Assembly: GCA_963830565.1 (NCBI GenBank) | Contig: CAWHMO010000007.1 | Coordinates: 186,001-250,000, forward strand | From: DATFDN01 sp963830565 | Lineage (GTDB): Bacteria; Pseudomonadota; Alphaproteobacteria; Acetobacterales; Acetobacteraceae | Reading direction: 5' to 3' | DNA length: 64,000 nucleotides | In this document: positions 18,452-27,299 of the stretch, in pieces | Numbering within the stretch: the first letter of the stretch is position 1 | Layout of the letters: the number at the start of each line of letters is the position of its first letter | Translations under genes and position numbers: made by a program | The notes under the pieces: model-generated | Told to the model about the DNA's origin: nothing | The model's database searches: none | What the model saw: the letters and a program-made list of their open reading frames with translations, nothing else

Positions 18452-20780
18452 GCGGGGTCGCCGGCATGTCGATATGCGCGATGCCGTATTCCGAAAGCGC
18501 GTCCACCAGGGCGTTCATCACCGACGGCAGCGCGCCGGCGCAGCCCGCCTCGCCGCAGCCCTTGGCGCCCAGCACGTTTGTCTTGCACGGCACCGGATGG
18601 CTGGCGAACGACATGCGGGGGATCTCCACCGCGCGCGGCAGGGCGTAGTCCATGAACGAGCCGCTGAGCGGCTGACCCTGCTCGTCGTATACCACCCGCT
18701 CGTACAGCGCCTGGCCGATGCCCTGCACGACACCGCCATGGGCTTGGCCCTCGACCAGCAGCGGGTTCACGATGGTCCCGAAATCGTTGACCATCGTGTA
18801 GCGCACGACCTCGGCCACGCCGGTATCCGGATCGACCTCCACCTCGGCAATGTGACAGCCATTCGGGTAGGAGAAGGGCGGGCTTTTCGCGACATGGCGC
18901 ACCGAGAGCGTGCGCGGCAGGTCGGGCGGCAGGTCGATGCCCTGTCGGAGCCGCTCCTCCAGCTCCATAATCCCGATGGCGCGGTCGGTGCCGGCGATGC
19001 GGAAGCGCCCGCCGCCGGCGGTGACCTCGAATTCGATGTCGCCCTCGGCCGCTTCCAGCACATGCGCGGCGAGCTTGCGCCCGTTCTCGATCACCACATC
19101 GCTGGCTTCCGCGATGGCGGTGCCACTCGCCATCAGCGATTTCGAACCGCCGGTTCCGCCGCCGGCCAGCAGCTCGTCGCTATCGCCTTGCAGGAGCTTG
19201 ATCCGTTCGAAGGGAACGCCGAGCCGGCTTGCAAGCACCTGGGCGAAGGGCGTCGCGTGGCCCTGTCCGTAGTCGAGCGTGCCGGTGATGATCGTGACCG
19301 CGCCGTCGGGCTCGAAGCGGATGCCGCCCATCTCCGGCGCCGGCGGGCCGGTGACTTCCAGATACTGGCCAATGCCGATGCCGCGAAGCCGGCCGCGCGC
19401 GCGGCTCTCGTCGCGGCGGGTCGGGAACCCATCCCAGTCGGCTGCCGCGAGCGCCTTGTCCAGAACCGTGGTGAAGTCGCCGCTGTCGTACACCGTGCCG
19501 GCAGGGGTGGTGTAAGGATAGGCATCGTTGCGGATGTGGTTGCGTCGGCGGATCTCGGCGCGGTCGATCCCCATTTCGCGCGCCGCCGCATCGAGCAGTC
19601 GCTCGATGTAGTAGTTGCCCTCGGGCCGGCCGGCCCCGCGATAGGGGCCGACGGGGCTGGTGTTGGTGAACATCGCTTTTGTGGTCACCTCCTGCACCGG
19701 CGTGGCATAGACGCCGATCGTGTTCTTCACGACGTTGCCGGTCGGCTGCAGGACGGTGCCGTTCGAGAGGTACGAGCCGATATTGCCGTAGCCGGTGACG
19801 CGCAAGGCCAGGATGCGCCCTTCGGCGTTCAGCGCGATCTCCTGCTCCATGTCGTGATCGCGCCCGTGACTGTCGGAGAGGAAGCTCTCCGATCGGTCGT
19901 CGCGCCACTTCACCGGCCGGCCAAGCGCGCGCGCGGCGTGCAGGATGGCGATGTACTCGGGATAGACCGAGGCCTTCATGCCGAAGCTGCCGCCGACATT
20001 GCCGGTCAGCACGCGGATCTTCTCCACCGGGGTCTTCAGTGGGCCGGAGAGCGCGTTGCGCATCGGGAACGTGCCCTGGCAGCCCAGGCGCAGCGTCCAG
20101 CGCCCGCTCTCGAGGTCGTACTCGCCGATGGCCGAGCGCGGCTCCATCGGGCAGACCACGACGCGGCTGTTGCGGATCCTCATGCGCGTGACATGCGCCG
20201 CTCGCCGGAAGGCCGCGTCCACCGCATCGGCGTCGCCATGGTGGAAATCGAGGATCACGTTGCCCGGTGTGCCATCATGCACCAGCGCGGCGCCTGGTGT
20301 GGCGGCATCCGCGGCGGTGGTGACGGCTGGCAGAGGGTCGATATCGACCAGAACCGCCTCGGCGCCATCGCGCGCCTGCTTCGCGGTCTCGGCGATCACC
20401 ACGGCAACCGGATCACCCACGAAGCGCACCTTATCGGTGGTCAGCGGCGGCTGCACCGGCTTCGGCATGTCGGAGCCGTCGCGGTTCTTGAACGCCGCAC
20501 CCGAGGGCATCGGGCCAAGCCCCGCCGCGAGCAGGTCGGCGCCGGTGAACACGCCCAGCACGCCCGGAAGCGCCTTCGCGGCCGACGTGTCGATGCCGCG
20601 AATACGCCCGTGCGCGTGGCTGCTGCGCACCATCACCGCATAGGCTTGGCCGGGCAGATTGAGGTCGTCGGTGTAGCGCCCTTGGCCGCGCAGGAGCGTC
20701 GGGTCTTCCTTGCGCGGGACCGGCTGGCCGACCGCGTATTTCGTCTCCGCGAGCAAAACGGCGTCGAATGGCGCATCCAT
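18414..20780 (-). CDS. Xanthine dehydrogenase family molybdopterin-binding subunit (CoxL-like, form II)
   Basis: The large Mo-cofactor subunit of an aerobic CO dehydrogenase/xanthine dehydrogenase-type hydroxylase, 788 residues. The start domain VGQPVPRKEDPTLLRGQGRY, the GGSFGMK motif, and the C-terminal GAKGCGEAGCAG with the catalytic Glu are present. The active-site loop is PYRGAGRPE, the form II pattern, not the AYRCSFR loop of true CO dehydrogenase, so CO is an unlikely substrate. The small [2Fe-2S] and FAD subunits normally encoded beside it are absent here. ATG 20780 has GAGG upstream; an in-frame ATG at 20798 lacks one. It follows the enoyl-CoA hydratase gene by about 80 bases in the same direction. 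Substrate unknown. Confidence 0.92.
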   Translation of the reverse strand: MDAPFDAVLLAETKYAVGQPVPRKEDPTLLRGQGRYTDDLNLPGQAYAVMVRSSHAHGRIRGIDTSAAKALPGVLGVFTGADLLAAGLGPMPSGAAFKNRDGSDMPKPVQPPLTTDKVRFVGDPVAVVIAETAKQARDGAEAVLVDIDPLPAVTTAADAATPGAALVHDGTPGNVILDFHHGDADAVDAAFRRAAHVTRMRIRNSRVVVCPMEPRSAIGEYDLESGRWTLRLGCQGTFPMRNALSGPLKTPVEKIRVLTGNVGGSFGMKASVYPEYIAILHAARALGRPVKWRDDRSESFLSDSHGRDHDMEQEIALNAEGRILALRVTGYGNIGSYLSNGTVLQPTGNVVKNTIGVYATPVQEVTTKAMFTNTSPVGPYRGAGRPEGNYYIERLLDAAAREMGIDRAEIRRRNHIRNDAYPYTTPAGTVYDSGDFTTVLDKALAAADWDGFPTRRDESRARGRLRGIGIGQYLEVTGPPAPEMGGIRFEPDGAVTIITGTLDYGQGHATPFAQVLASRLGVPFERIKLLQGDSDELLAGGGTGGSKSLMASGTAIAEASDVVIENGRKLAAHVLEAAEGDIEFEVTAGGGRFRIAGTDRAIGIMELEERLRQGIDLPPDLPRTLSVRHVAKSPPFSYPNGCHIAEVEVDPDTGVAEVVRYTMVNDFGTIVNPLLVEGQAHGGVVQGIGQALYERVVYDEQGQPLSGSFMDYALPRAVEIPRMSFASHPVPCKTNVLGAKGCGEAGCAGALPSVMNALVDALSEYGIAHIDMPATPLRIWRAIQSARA

Positions 20781-20862
20781 CGCTTGCCTCAATCCCATCG
20801 CGTTCGTTGAATTGACCGACCATGCCCCCGGTTGGCGGTCGCGGCAAGCGGCCGGGCGGCGT

Positions 20863-21597
20863 TCAGCGTCCCCGGAACATTGGCTTGCGCTTCTCCTTAT
20901 AAGCGCGGATGCCCTCCTGCATGTCGGCGCTGCCGCGTACGCGGGCGATGGCCTGGCTGGTCGCGACCATCCGCTCGACCGGGCCGGCGGGCATGATCTC
21001 GGACACGAGGCGCTTCAGCGCGCCCATCACCAGCGGTGCCTGCTCCAGCATCTGCTCGGCCATCGCCACCGCCTCGGCCTCGTGGCGGCCATCGGGGACC
21101 ACGCGGTTGACGAAACCCACCTCGTACGCGCGCCGCGCCGGCACCTTGGAACCCAGCAGCATCATCTCCATGGCCAGATGATGCGGCATCCGCGTCACCA
21201 GCGAGCTGATGATGCCGCCGGTGGTGCCGAGTTTTGCCTCCGGGTAGTAGAACACCGTGCTCTCGGCGGCGACCAGCAGATCGCACATCATCGCCAGCAC
21301 GACGCCGCCGCCGACGCACCAGCCCGAGGTGGCGGCGATGATGGGCTTGTCGGTCGTGAAGCCCACGCCGGGGATGCAGCGCCACAGCTCCGGAAGGTCC
21401 GAGACGTCCGCGCCGGCGGTGAAGGCGCGCTCGCCGGCGGCGCTGATGACGGCCACGCGCTGGTCGGAGGTGTCGAAAGCCTGGAACGCGGCCTGCAACT
21501 CCTCGGCGACCGCCTTGGAGATCGCGTTCAGCCGCTCCGGGCGGTTGATCCGGATCACCGAGACCGCGCCGCGCTGCTCTACTTCGACGACGCTCAT
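20863..21597 (-). CDS. Enoyl-CoA hydratase/isomerase family protein
   Basis: A 244-residue crotonase-fold enzyme acting on acyl-CoA thioesters. The oxyanion-hole segments are RAFTAGADVSDL and SGWCVGGGVVLAMMCDL. Both Glu positions used by hydratases appear conserved (YPEAKLGTTGG and AMEMMLLG), so hydratase chemistry is plausible. Start 21597 has AAGGAG eight bases upstream. It lies 13 bases after the phospholipase-like gene and upstream of the molybdenum hydroxylase gene, suggesting a single transcript and possibly a joint catabolic role for an unknown substrate. Confidence 0.9.
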   Translation of the reverse strand: MSVVEVEQRGAVSVIRINRPERLNAISKAVAEELQAAFQAFDTSDQRVAVISAAGERAFTAGADVSDLPELWRCIPGVGFTTDKPIIAATSGWCVGGGVVLAMMCDLLVAAESTVFYYPEAKLGTTGGIISSLVTRMPHHLAMEMMLLGSKVPARRAYEVGFVNRVVPDGRHEAEAVAMAEQMLEQAPLVMGALKRLVSEIMPAGPVERMVATSQAIARVRGSADMQEGIRAYKEKRKPMFRGR

Positions 21598-21610
21598 GGT
21601 CAGCTCCTTT

Positions 21611-22999
21611 TCACAACTCGCCCAGGAAAGCTGCGATATGCGCTTTCACGAACTCGGCCCCGGCCGCCAATTCGGTCAGCACTGGCGTGGGCGCGTCGGC
21701 GATCCGTTTGGCATGAAGCTCTGGGTCCGAGCCGGCAGTCGGCAGTTGCGCGGCGGTCGCCGACAGGGCCTTCTGCATGTCGTTCGGCGGCAACATCTTG
21801 ACGGCGGTCAGCGCCGCGGGAGTCGGTTGAACCGATGGGGCGCTGATGCGCTCCGGCCCGTTATTGTCAGGCGCGGCCGTCATGCCCTGCAGCAAGTCGG
21901 GAGCGGCCGCATCGCGCGCCGTGAGCGACTGGATTCCAAACAGCCGTCGCAGCGTGGCGATGATGGACGTGTGGTCGAAGGGAGTCGGCCCGGGCGGGCG
22001 GATGATGCTGTTGGGCGGGATGAAGGGCGAGACCAGAACGGCCGGGACGCGGACCCCGAAGCGATCGAAGGTGAACCCGTTCCCGTACGGCGGGCCTGGC
22101 GGCGTCGCCGCCGGCGGCGTCACGTGATCGTAGCAGCCGCCGTGCTCGTCATAGGTGACCACCAGCAAGGTCTGCGGCCATTTCGGTCCCGCGCGCAGCG
22201 CATTATAGACCGAGGCAATGAGCACCTCGCCGTACAGGATGTTATGCGGCGGATGCTCGTCGTTGGGCATCTGGCCGAGCAGCATGTCGGTGAAATAGCG
22301 CGGCTCGATGAAGCTGTACGAGGGCAGGTCGCCCTTTGCCGCGTCCGACAGCAATTCGCCGAAGCGTCGAAAGCCCTGAACCGGATCGCCCCAGAGCCGC
22401 GTCAGGGTCGCCGTCTGCGGTATGTCGTGGAAATAGATACGCCATTCCTTGCCGGCGTCGTCCATCCGGTTGAATACGGTCGGCATCAGATAGGGAAAGT
22501 GCGCGGGTGAGTTGTTGACCCAGCCATTGGCGGTGCCGCAATGCGTAAAGAAGCGGTTGGGCCAAGTCTGGCAAGGCGCCGAGGCAAACCAGCGATCACT
22601 GACGCCGAACGCGGTCGCGAGAGTGCTGAGCACCGGGAGCTGCCCGGGCGTAAAATAGTGCATGACCGCGCGGGAATCGCGCGGTGCCGTGCCCGGCTGG
22701 CGCATGTAGTTATCGACGAACCCGCCCATCGGGCTGGCGCCGTCGAGGCCGCCGATCTGCACCGCGATGTCGGTGAACAACTCGCCCGGATCGGGGGTCG
22801 GAATCACGGTTGTCGCGGCGTCCATGCCGGGCTTGTTCCACACACGGATCACCTCGCTGGTGCCGTCGGGATGGTGCCAGACATTGCTCTCCTCGCCGGT
22901 GAGCCCATCGAAGCCCGGCGTCCCATCTCGCAGCTTCCCGAGAACACTGTCGAACGAACGGTTCTCCAGCATCAGGACGACTACGTGTTCGATGGCCAT
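21611..22999 (-). CDS. Phospholipase C / acid phosphatase-like phosphoesterase
   Basis: A 462-residue member of the phosphoesterase family that includes bacterial phospholipases C and acid phosphatases. The metal-binding N-terminus VVVLMLENRSFDSVLG, the QTWPNRFFTHCG block, the catalytic-site segments LVVTYDEHGGCYDHV and FGVRVPAVLVSPF, and the late FDHTSIIATLRRLFG are all present. There is no signal peptide, in contrast to secreted phospholipases, so it may be cytoplasmic or unusually exported. GAGGAGG precedes ATG 22999. It follows the substrate-binding protein genes by about 55 bases in the same direction. Confidence 0.87.
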   Translation of the reverse strand: MAIEHVVVLMLENRSFDSVLGKLRDGTPGFDGLTGEESNVWHHPDGTSEVIRVWNKPGMDAATTVIPTPDPGELFTDIAVQIGGLDGASPMGGFVDNYMRQPGTAPRDSRAVMHYFTPGQLPVLSTLATAFGVSDRWFASAPCQTWPNRFFTHCGTANGWVNNSPAHFPYLMPTVFNRMDDAGKEWRIYFHDIPQTATLTRLWGDPVQGFRRFGELLSDAAKGDLPSYSFIEPRYFTDMLLGQMPNDEHPPHNILYGEVLIASVYNALRAGPKWPQTLLVVTYDEHGGCYDHVTPPAATPPGPPYGNGFTFDRFGVRVPAVLVSPFIPPNSIIRPPGPTPFDHTSIIATLRRLFGIQSLTARDAAAPDLLQGMTAAPDNNGPERISAPSVQPTPAALTAVKMLPPNDMQKALSATAAQLPTAGSDPELHAKRIADAPTPVLTELAAGAEFVKAHIAAFLGEL

Positions 23000-23054
23000 G
23001 CGTGTCCTCCTCGACGGAGCGGAAGGGCGCGGCTGCGCGGCCGCGCCCGGAGTC

Positions 23055-24251
23055 TCAGGTCTCGACGCCCTCGATCACCTCACCGAAGCGCGCCCAGGTC
23101 TTGCCGTCCCATCGTGCCGGCTGCAGGGCGCGGCATGGGTGGTAGTTGGTTGGGCTGGTGTTGAGCCGGATGCCCGGCAGCAGCACCGGCACCTCCATTT
23201 CGTGGATGGAGGTCACGTGCTTCATGACGTTCTCGCGGGAGAAATCGCCGTTGCACGCCTCCAGCACCTTCCACATCGAATAGCTGGCGCCGTAGCCGGC
23301 CACGTAGCCCCCGTCGGTGATGTCGCCGCCGGGCACGTATTTCGCCATAAACTGCTTGAAGCCCTGCATCCCCGGATCGCTGGCCCAGGACGGATCGGCG
23401 GGGTCTTTGAGATAGAGCGTGCTGATGATGCCGATGCTGTTCTCCGGGCCGGCGGGCCGCATGACCGCGCCGACCGAGATCGAGACGTTGGTCAGGAAGA
23501 ACATCGGCTTCCAGTTGATATCGTGCACCCGGCGGATGGCCTGCGCGGCGAATTTAGGCGTTGCGGCGATCAGCAGCGCGTCGGCGCCCGAGTTCTGCAG
23601 TTGGGCGATCTGGCTGTCTATCGTGGCGTCTGTCACCTCGTAGGTGATGGATTTGGTGACTTTCTGGTCCCAGTCCTTGCCCAGGACGTCGCGCACGCCG
23701 GTCGGGTAGTCCTTACCGAAATCGTCGTTCTGATACAGGATCGCGAGCTTCGCCTTCGGATTCTCCTTCAGCATGTACTTCGTGTAGATCTGCGCCTCGG
23801 TCCGGTAGCTGGGCTGCCAGCCGATCGTCCAGGGAAACTGCTTGTAGTCGCCCCATTTGTCAGCCCCCGTGGCGACGAAGACCTGCGGGATCTTGCGGCT
23901 GTTGCAATACCGTTCGATCGCCGTGTTGGTGGGCGTTCCGAGGGTGTGGAACAGGAAGTCCACCTTGTCCTGCTCGACGAGGCGGCGGACCTGCTCGACG
24001 GTCTTCGGCGGGCTGTAGCCGTCGTCGAGGGAGATGAAGTCGATCGGCCGGCCGGCGACGCCGCCCTGATCGTTCACCATCTTGAAGAAGCCGACATCGG
24101 CCTTGCCCACCGAGCTGTACGCCGAAGCGGGGCCGCTATAGGGCATGGTGTTGCCAATCTTGACCGGCGCCCCGGCGGCGTTCGCGCGCCTCATGGCGGG
24201 CGCGGCGAGCAGGGCCGCGCCCGTGGCCAGTGTGGCTCTCCTCGTAAGCAT
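23055..24251 (-). CDS. Branched-chain amino acid-type ABC substrate-binding protein (paralog 1)
   Basis: A 398-residue periplasmic type I binding protein (LivJ/Peripla_BP_6 family). The signal peptide MLTRRATLATGAALLAAPAMRR ends in ANA/AGA near residue 26. The mature part starts KIGNTMPYSGPASAYSSVGK and includes SLDDGYSPPKTVEQVRRL, LAILYQNDDFGKDY and FFLTNVSISVGAV, which recur in the two neighbours. GGGAGG sits before ATG 24251; a longer upstream frame is not used. No permease or ATPase gene of a Liv system lies in the window. The ligand is unknown; members of this group often bind aromatic acids or amides rather than leucine. Confidence 0.9.
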   Translation of the reverse strand: MLTRRATLATGAALLAAPAMRRANAAGAPVKIGNTMPYSGPASAYSSVGKADVGFFKMVNDQGGVAGRPIDFISLDDGYSPPKTVEQVRRLVEQDKVDFLFHTLGTPTNTAIERYCNSRKIPQVFVATGADKWGDYKQFPWTIGWQPSYRTEAQIYTKYMLKENPKAKLAILYQNDDFGKDYPTGVRDVLGKDWDQKVTKSITYEVTDATIDSQIAQLQNSGADALLIAATPKFAAQAIRRVHDINWKPMFFLTNVSISVGAVMRPAGPENSIGIISTLYLKDPADPSWASDPGMQGFKQFMAKYVPGGDITDGGYVAGYGASYSMWKVLEACNGDFSRENVMKHVTSIHEMEVPVLLPGIRLNTSPTNYHPCRALQPARWDGKTWARFGEVIEGVET

Positions 24252-24341
24252 CCGTGACCTCCCATTCCTGTTCCGCCCCGAGGCACTTCGGCCCCGGGCG
24301 GCGGGAAGTCTGGCCGGCCGCGCGCGGCCTGCCAAGCGGGA

Positions 24342-25559
24342 TCAGGTCGTCGCGCCCTCGATCACCTCGCCGAACCGCATCCAGGTCTTGCCGTCCCAGC
24401 GCGCGAGCTGCATCGCCGAGATCGGCCGATAGTCCTTCGGTGTCGTGTGGACCGTGATGCCCGGCAGCAGGGTGGGGACCGTCAGGTTCTGGATGGTGGT
24501 GGCCTGTTTCATGACGTTCTCGCGCGAGAAGTCGCCTTTGCACTGATCGAGCACATGCTGCATGGTGTAGGTCACGCTGTAGGCAAAGATGTAGCTTCCG
24601 TCGCTAATGTCGGCGCCGGGCAGGTACTTCGCCATGAAGGCCTTGAACTCCTTTGTGCCGGCATCGTTGTCCCAGGCCGGATCGGTCGGGTCCTTGAGGT
24701 ATTCCGTGGTGATGATGCCGATCGCGTTTTGCGAGCCGGCGGGATTGATGACAGTGCCGACCGAGATGGAGACGTTGGTCAGGAAGAACAGCGGCTTCCA
24801 GGTCAGGTCGTGGACCTTCCGGATCGCCTGGGCGGCGAATTTCGGCGTGGCGGCGACCAGCAACGCATCGGCTCCGGATGCCTGAAGCGCGGTGATCTGG
24901 CTGTCGATCGTCGGATCGGATGTCTCGTACGTGACCACCTTCACCACCACCTTGTCCCAGTTCTTGCCCAGGACGTCGCGCACGCCGGCGGGGTAATCCT
25001 TCCCGAAATCGTCGTTCTGGTAGAGGATCGCCAGCTTGGCGTTAGGCTTCTCCTTCATCAGGTATTTCGTGTAAATCTGCGCTTCCGTGCGGTAGCTCGG
25101 CTGCCAGCCGATCGTCCATGGGTATTTCTGTGGATCATTCCACTTCGCCGCGCCGGTGGACACGAAAAGCTGCGGCACCTTCTTCTGATTGCAGTACCGC
25201 TGGATCGCGGAATTGGGGGCCGTTCCGAGCGTATTGAACAGGAACGCGACCTTGTCCTCCTCCACCAGTCGCCGCACGTCCTCGACCGTCTTCGGCGGGC
25301 TGTAGCCGTCGTCGAGGGAAATGAAGTTGACCTTGCGCCCGGCCACGCCGCCCTTGTCGTTCATCATCTTGAAGAACGCCGCGTCGCCCTTCCCGATCGA
25401 GGCATAGGCCGAGGCGGGACCGCTATAGGGCAGGGTGTTGCCGATCTTGATTTCGGTGGCCGTGACGCCGACGGTGGTTTCGGCCCGCGCGCGCGGGCCG
25501 ATCGTCGTTGCCAGGGTCGCGGCGAGGCCGCCGGTCACTGCCGCTCGTCTGGTGATCAT
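24342..25559 (-). CDS. Branched-chain amino acid-type ABC substrate-binding protein (paralog 2)
   Basis: A 405-residue paralog of the proteins on each side, 90 bases upstream of paralog 1 on the minus strand. It has a signal peptide (MITRRAAVTGGLAATLATTI, cleavage after ARA) and the same landmarks: KIGNTLPYSGPASAYASIGK, SLDDGYSPPKTVEDVRRLVE, LAILYQNDDFGKDY, FFLTNVSISVGTV. Start 25559 is the first Met with a signal sequence; the frame continues upstream without coding character. Close similarity over the full length points to tandem duplication followed by divergence, perhaps for related ligands. Confidence 0.9.
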   Translation of the reverse strand: MITRRAAVTGGLAATLATTIGPRARAETTVGVTATEIKIGNTLPYSGPASAYASIGKGDAAFFKMMNDKGGVAGRKVNFISLDDGYSPPKTVEDVRRLVEEDKVAFLFNTLGTAPNSAIQRYCNQKKVPQLFVSTGAAKWNDPQKYPWTIGWQPSYRTEAQIYTKYLMKEKPNAKLAILYQNDDFGKDYPAGVRDVLGKNWDKVVVKVVTYETSDPTIDSQITALQASGADALLVAATPKFAAQAIRKVHDLTWKPLFFLTNVSISVGTVINPAGSQNAIGIITTEYLKDPTDPAWDNDAGTKEFKAFMAKYLPGADISDGSYIFAYSVTYTMQHVLDQCKGDFSRENVMKQATTIQNLTVPTLLPGITVHTTPKDYRPISAMQLARWDGKTWMRFGEVIEGATT

Positions 25560-25892
25560 GCCTGCATTGCTCCCTGGTTGGCGTCGTCCGGGCACGCTCG
25601 GGCGCGGCGCCGGAAGGGGCACTCTGTACGTGCACCGATTGTGACGCAATCCATGTCCTTGGATTGCAGGTCTCTTGGAAAGTAACGCGCGGAAGCTCGC
25701 GACAGCCGCGAGCATGATGGAAGACGGCCGCAGATGAGACCGTCGCGGCTTATCAGCTCGCTACTCGAAACCGGGCATCCACGTCCTTAGATCGCGCAGG
25801 TCGCTGAATCAAAGACGTGGATGCTCCCGACGGAAAACATCACGCAGGTCCGACTATCGCAGTTTGGTCAGCACCCGGCTGGAGTTACCCGA
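25560..25892. other. Intergenic region upstream of binding-protein paralog 2, with an inverted repeat
   Basis: About 330 bases without a convincing gene. It should hold the promoter for paralogs 2 and 1 on the minus strand. The only structural signal is the inverted repeat annotated separately at 25775-25824. Confidence 0.5.
25775..25824. promoter_or_regulatory. Inverted repeat, perfect 11-bp arms
   Basis: GCATCCACGTC (25775-25785) and GACGTGGATGC (25814-25824) are exact reverse complements separated by 28 bases. The arms lie between the end of the small exported-peptide gene and the start of paralog 2 on the minus strand. It could be a weak terminator of the former, a regulator-binding pair, or an RNA stem in the leader of the latter. 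No T-run follows. Confidence 0.45.
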
Positions 25893-26009
25893 TCAGGTAA
25901 TATGTGCTTGGCACGCCGCAGCTGGCTGAGCGGTCAGCCCGGAAAAGACCAACGCGGAACCGCTGAGGCCGCCAACGACCAGGAGCGCCAAGACTATGCG
26001 CTTGAACAT
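25893..26009 (-). CDS. Small exported or membrane peptide, 38 residues, unknown
   Basis: A 38-codon frame with a strong ribosome site (AGGAGG about seven bases before ATG 26009). It reads MFKRIVLALLVVGGLSGS, continues hydrophobic, and ends PAAACQAHIT. This is a positively charged start plus a single hydrophobic helix with a possible AxA or lipobox-like AAAC site close to the end, as in entericidin-like or other tiny secreted peptides. It lies between binding-protein paralogs 3 and 2, same strand, 80 bases after the former. I do not recognise a family. The ribosome site and the sensible N-terminus are the evidence that it is real. Confidence 0.45.
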   Translation of the reverse strand: MFKRIVLALLVVGGLSGSALVFSGLTAQPAAACQAHIT

Positions 26010-26090
26010 CGAAACCTCCTCTTTCCCCGATGCAGCATAGCGCTCCCAGGTCGGGAGTCCTCTCAACTCGCCGAGAGTAGGGGCTGGCGA

Positions 26091-27299
26091 TCAGCTCTCG
26101 ACGCCCTCAATCACCTCGCCGAACCGTACCCATTTCGTGCCATCCCACTTCTGGAGCTGCATGGCGCGGATCGGATGATAGTTGGTGGGGCTGGTATTTA
26201 CCTTGATGCCCGGCAGCAGCACCGGCACTTCGAGGTTGTTGATGCTCGTCGCCTGCTTCATGACATTGTCGCGTGCGAACTTGCCGCCGCACTTGTCGAG
26301 GACGTGGTGCATCACCCGCGATGCCATCCAGCCATAGACGTAATTGCTGTCGGTCAGGTCGGCGCCCGGCATCCGCTTAGCCATGAAGGCGCGCCACTCG
26401 TTCATTCCCGGATCGTCGTTCCACGCCGGGTCGGTGGCATCCTTCAGAAAGCCGCTGGTGATGATCCCCTTCCCGGCTTCGGCCCCCGCCGGCTTCATCA
26501 CCGCGCCAACCGATATCGAGACGTTGGTCATGAAGAACAGCGGGTGCCAGCCCACCTCATAGGCCCTGCGGATCGTCTGGGCGGCGGCTTTCGGTCCCGC
26601 GGCGCAGATGAAGGCATCGGCGCCCGAGGACTGTAGGCTGGCGACCTGCGAGTCGATCGTCGGATCGGTCACCTCGAAGGATACCGTCCTGACGACGTAC
26701 TTGTCCCAATCCTTGCCGAGGACATCGCGCACCCCGGCTAGGTAGTCCTTGCCGAAATCATCGTTCTGGTAGAGAATAGCCAGCTTCGCTCCGGGCTTGT
26801 TCTTGACGATGTACTTGGCGTAGATCTGCGCCTCGGTCCGGTAGCTGGGCTGCAGACCGATCGTCCAAGGAAATTCCTTGTAGAGCCCCCATTTGTCCGC
26901 GCCGGTCGCGACGAAAAGCTGCGGGACCTTGCGCTGGTTGCAGTATCGCTCGATCGCCGAATTGGTGGGCGTGCCGAGCGTATTGAACAGGAAATCCACT
27001 TTCTCCTGCTCGATCAGGCGACGGACATCCTCCAGCGTGCGGGGCGGGCTGTAGCCATCGTCGAGCGAGATGAAATTGACTTGGTGCCCGGCGATCCCGC
27101 CCTGCTCGTTCAAGGCGGCGAAATACGCGGACTCGGTCTTGCCGATCGGCGCATAGGCGGAGTTAGGGCCGCTATACGGCATGGTGTTGCCGATCTTCAC
27201 TTCGGAGGCGCCCGCCCGCGTCGCGGTGGTGCGCGCGATCGTTGCTGCCCCTGTCGCAGCGGCCAGTCCGCCCGCGATCACGCCTCTCCTGCCGATCAT
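26091..27299 (-). CDS. Branched-chain amino acid-type ABC substrate-binding protein (paralog 3)
   Basis: The first of the three paralogs in transcription order, 402 residues. A twin-Arg-bearing signal peptide (MIGRRGVIAGGLAAATGAAT) precedes EVKIGNTMPYSGPNSAYAPI. Shared blocks include SLDDGYSPPRTLEDVRRLIE, LAILYQNDDFGKDY and FFMTNVSISVGAV, but the ligand-side sequence differs more (for instance GFLKDATDPAWNDDPGMNEW and YVYGWMASRVMHHVLDKC). GGGAGA precedes ATG 27299. The open frame continues 114 codons upstream; that part is discussed as a separate low-confidence region. Confidence 0.9.
   Translation of the reverse strand: MIGRRGVIAGGLAAATGAATIARTTATRAGASEVKIGNTMPYSGPNSAYAPIGKTESAYFAALNEQGGIAGHQVNFISLDDGYSPPRTLEDVRRLIEQEKVDFLFNTLGTPTNSAIERYCNQRKVPQLFVATGADKWGLYKEFPWTIGLQPSYRTEAQIYAKYIVKNKPGAKLAILYQNDDFGKDYLAGVRDVLGKDWDKYVVRTVSFEVTDPTIDSQVASLQSSGADAFICAAGPKAAAQTIRRAYEVGWHPLFFMTNVSISVGAVMKPAGAEAGKGIITSGFLKDATDPAWNDDPGMNEWRAFMAKRMPGADLTDSNYVYGWMASRVMHHVLDKCGGKFARDNVMKQATSINNLEVPVLLPGIKVNTSPTNYHPIRAMQLQKWDGTKWVRFGEVIEGVES

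Noticed and set aside
18414..20780. Calling the subunit a carbon monoxide dehydrogenase (CoxL form I)
   Set aside because: The active-site loop is PYRGAGR rather than AYRCSFR, and the coxM/coxS genes are absent.
18309..20810. A long plus-strand frame opposite the molybdenum hydroxylase subunit
   Set aside because: Same shadow effect; the minus-strand protein has clear motifs, the plus-strand one has none.
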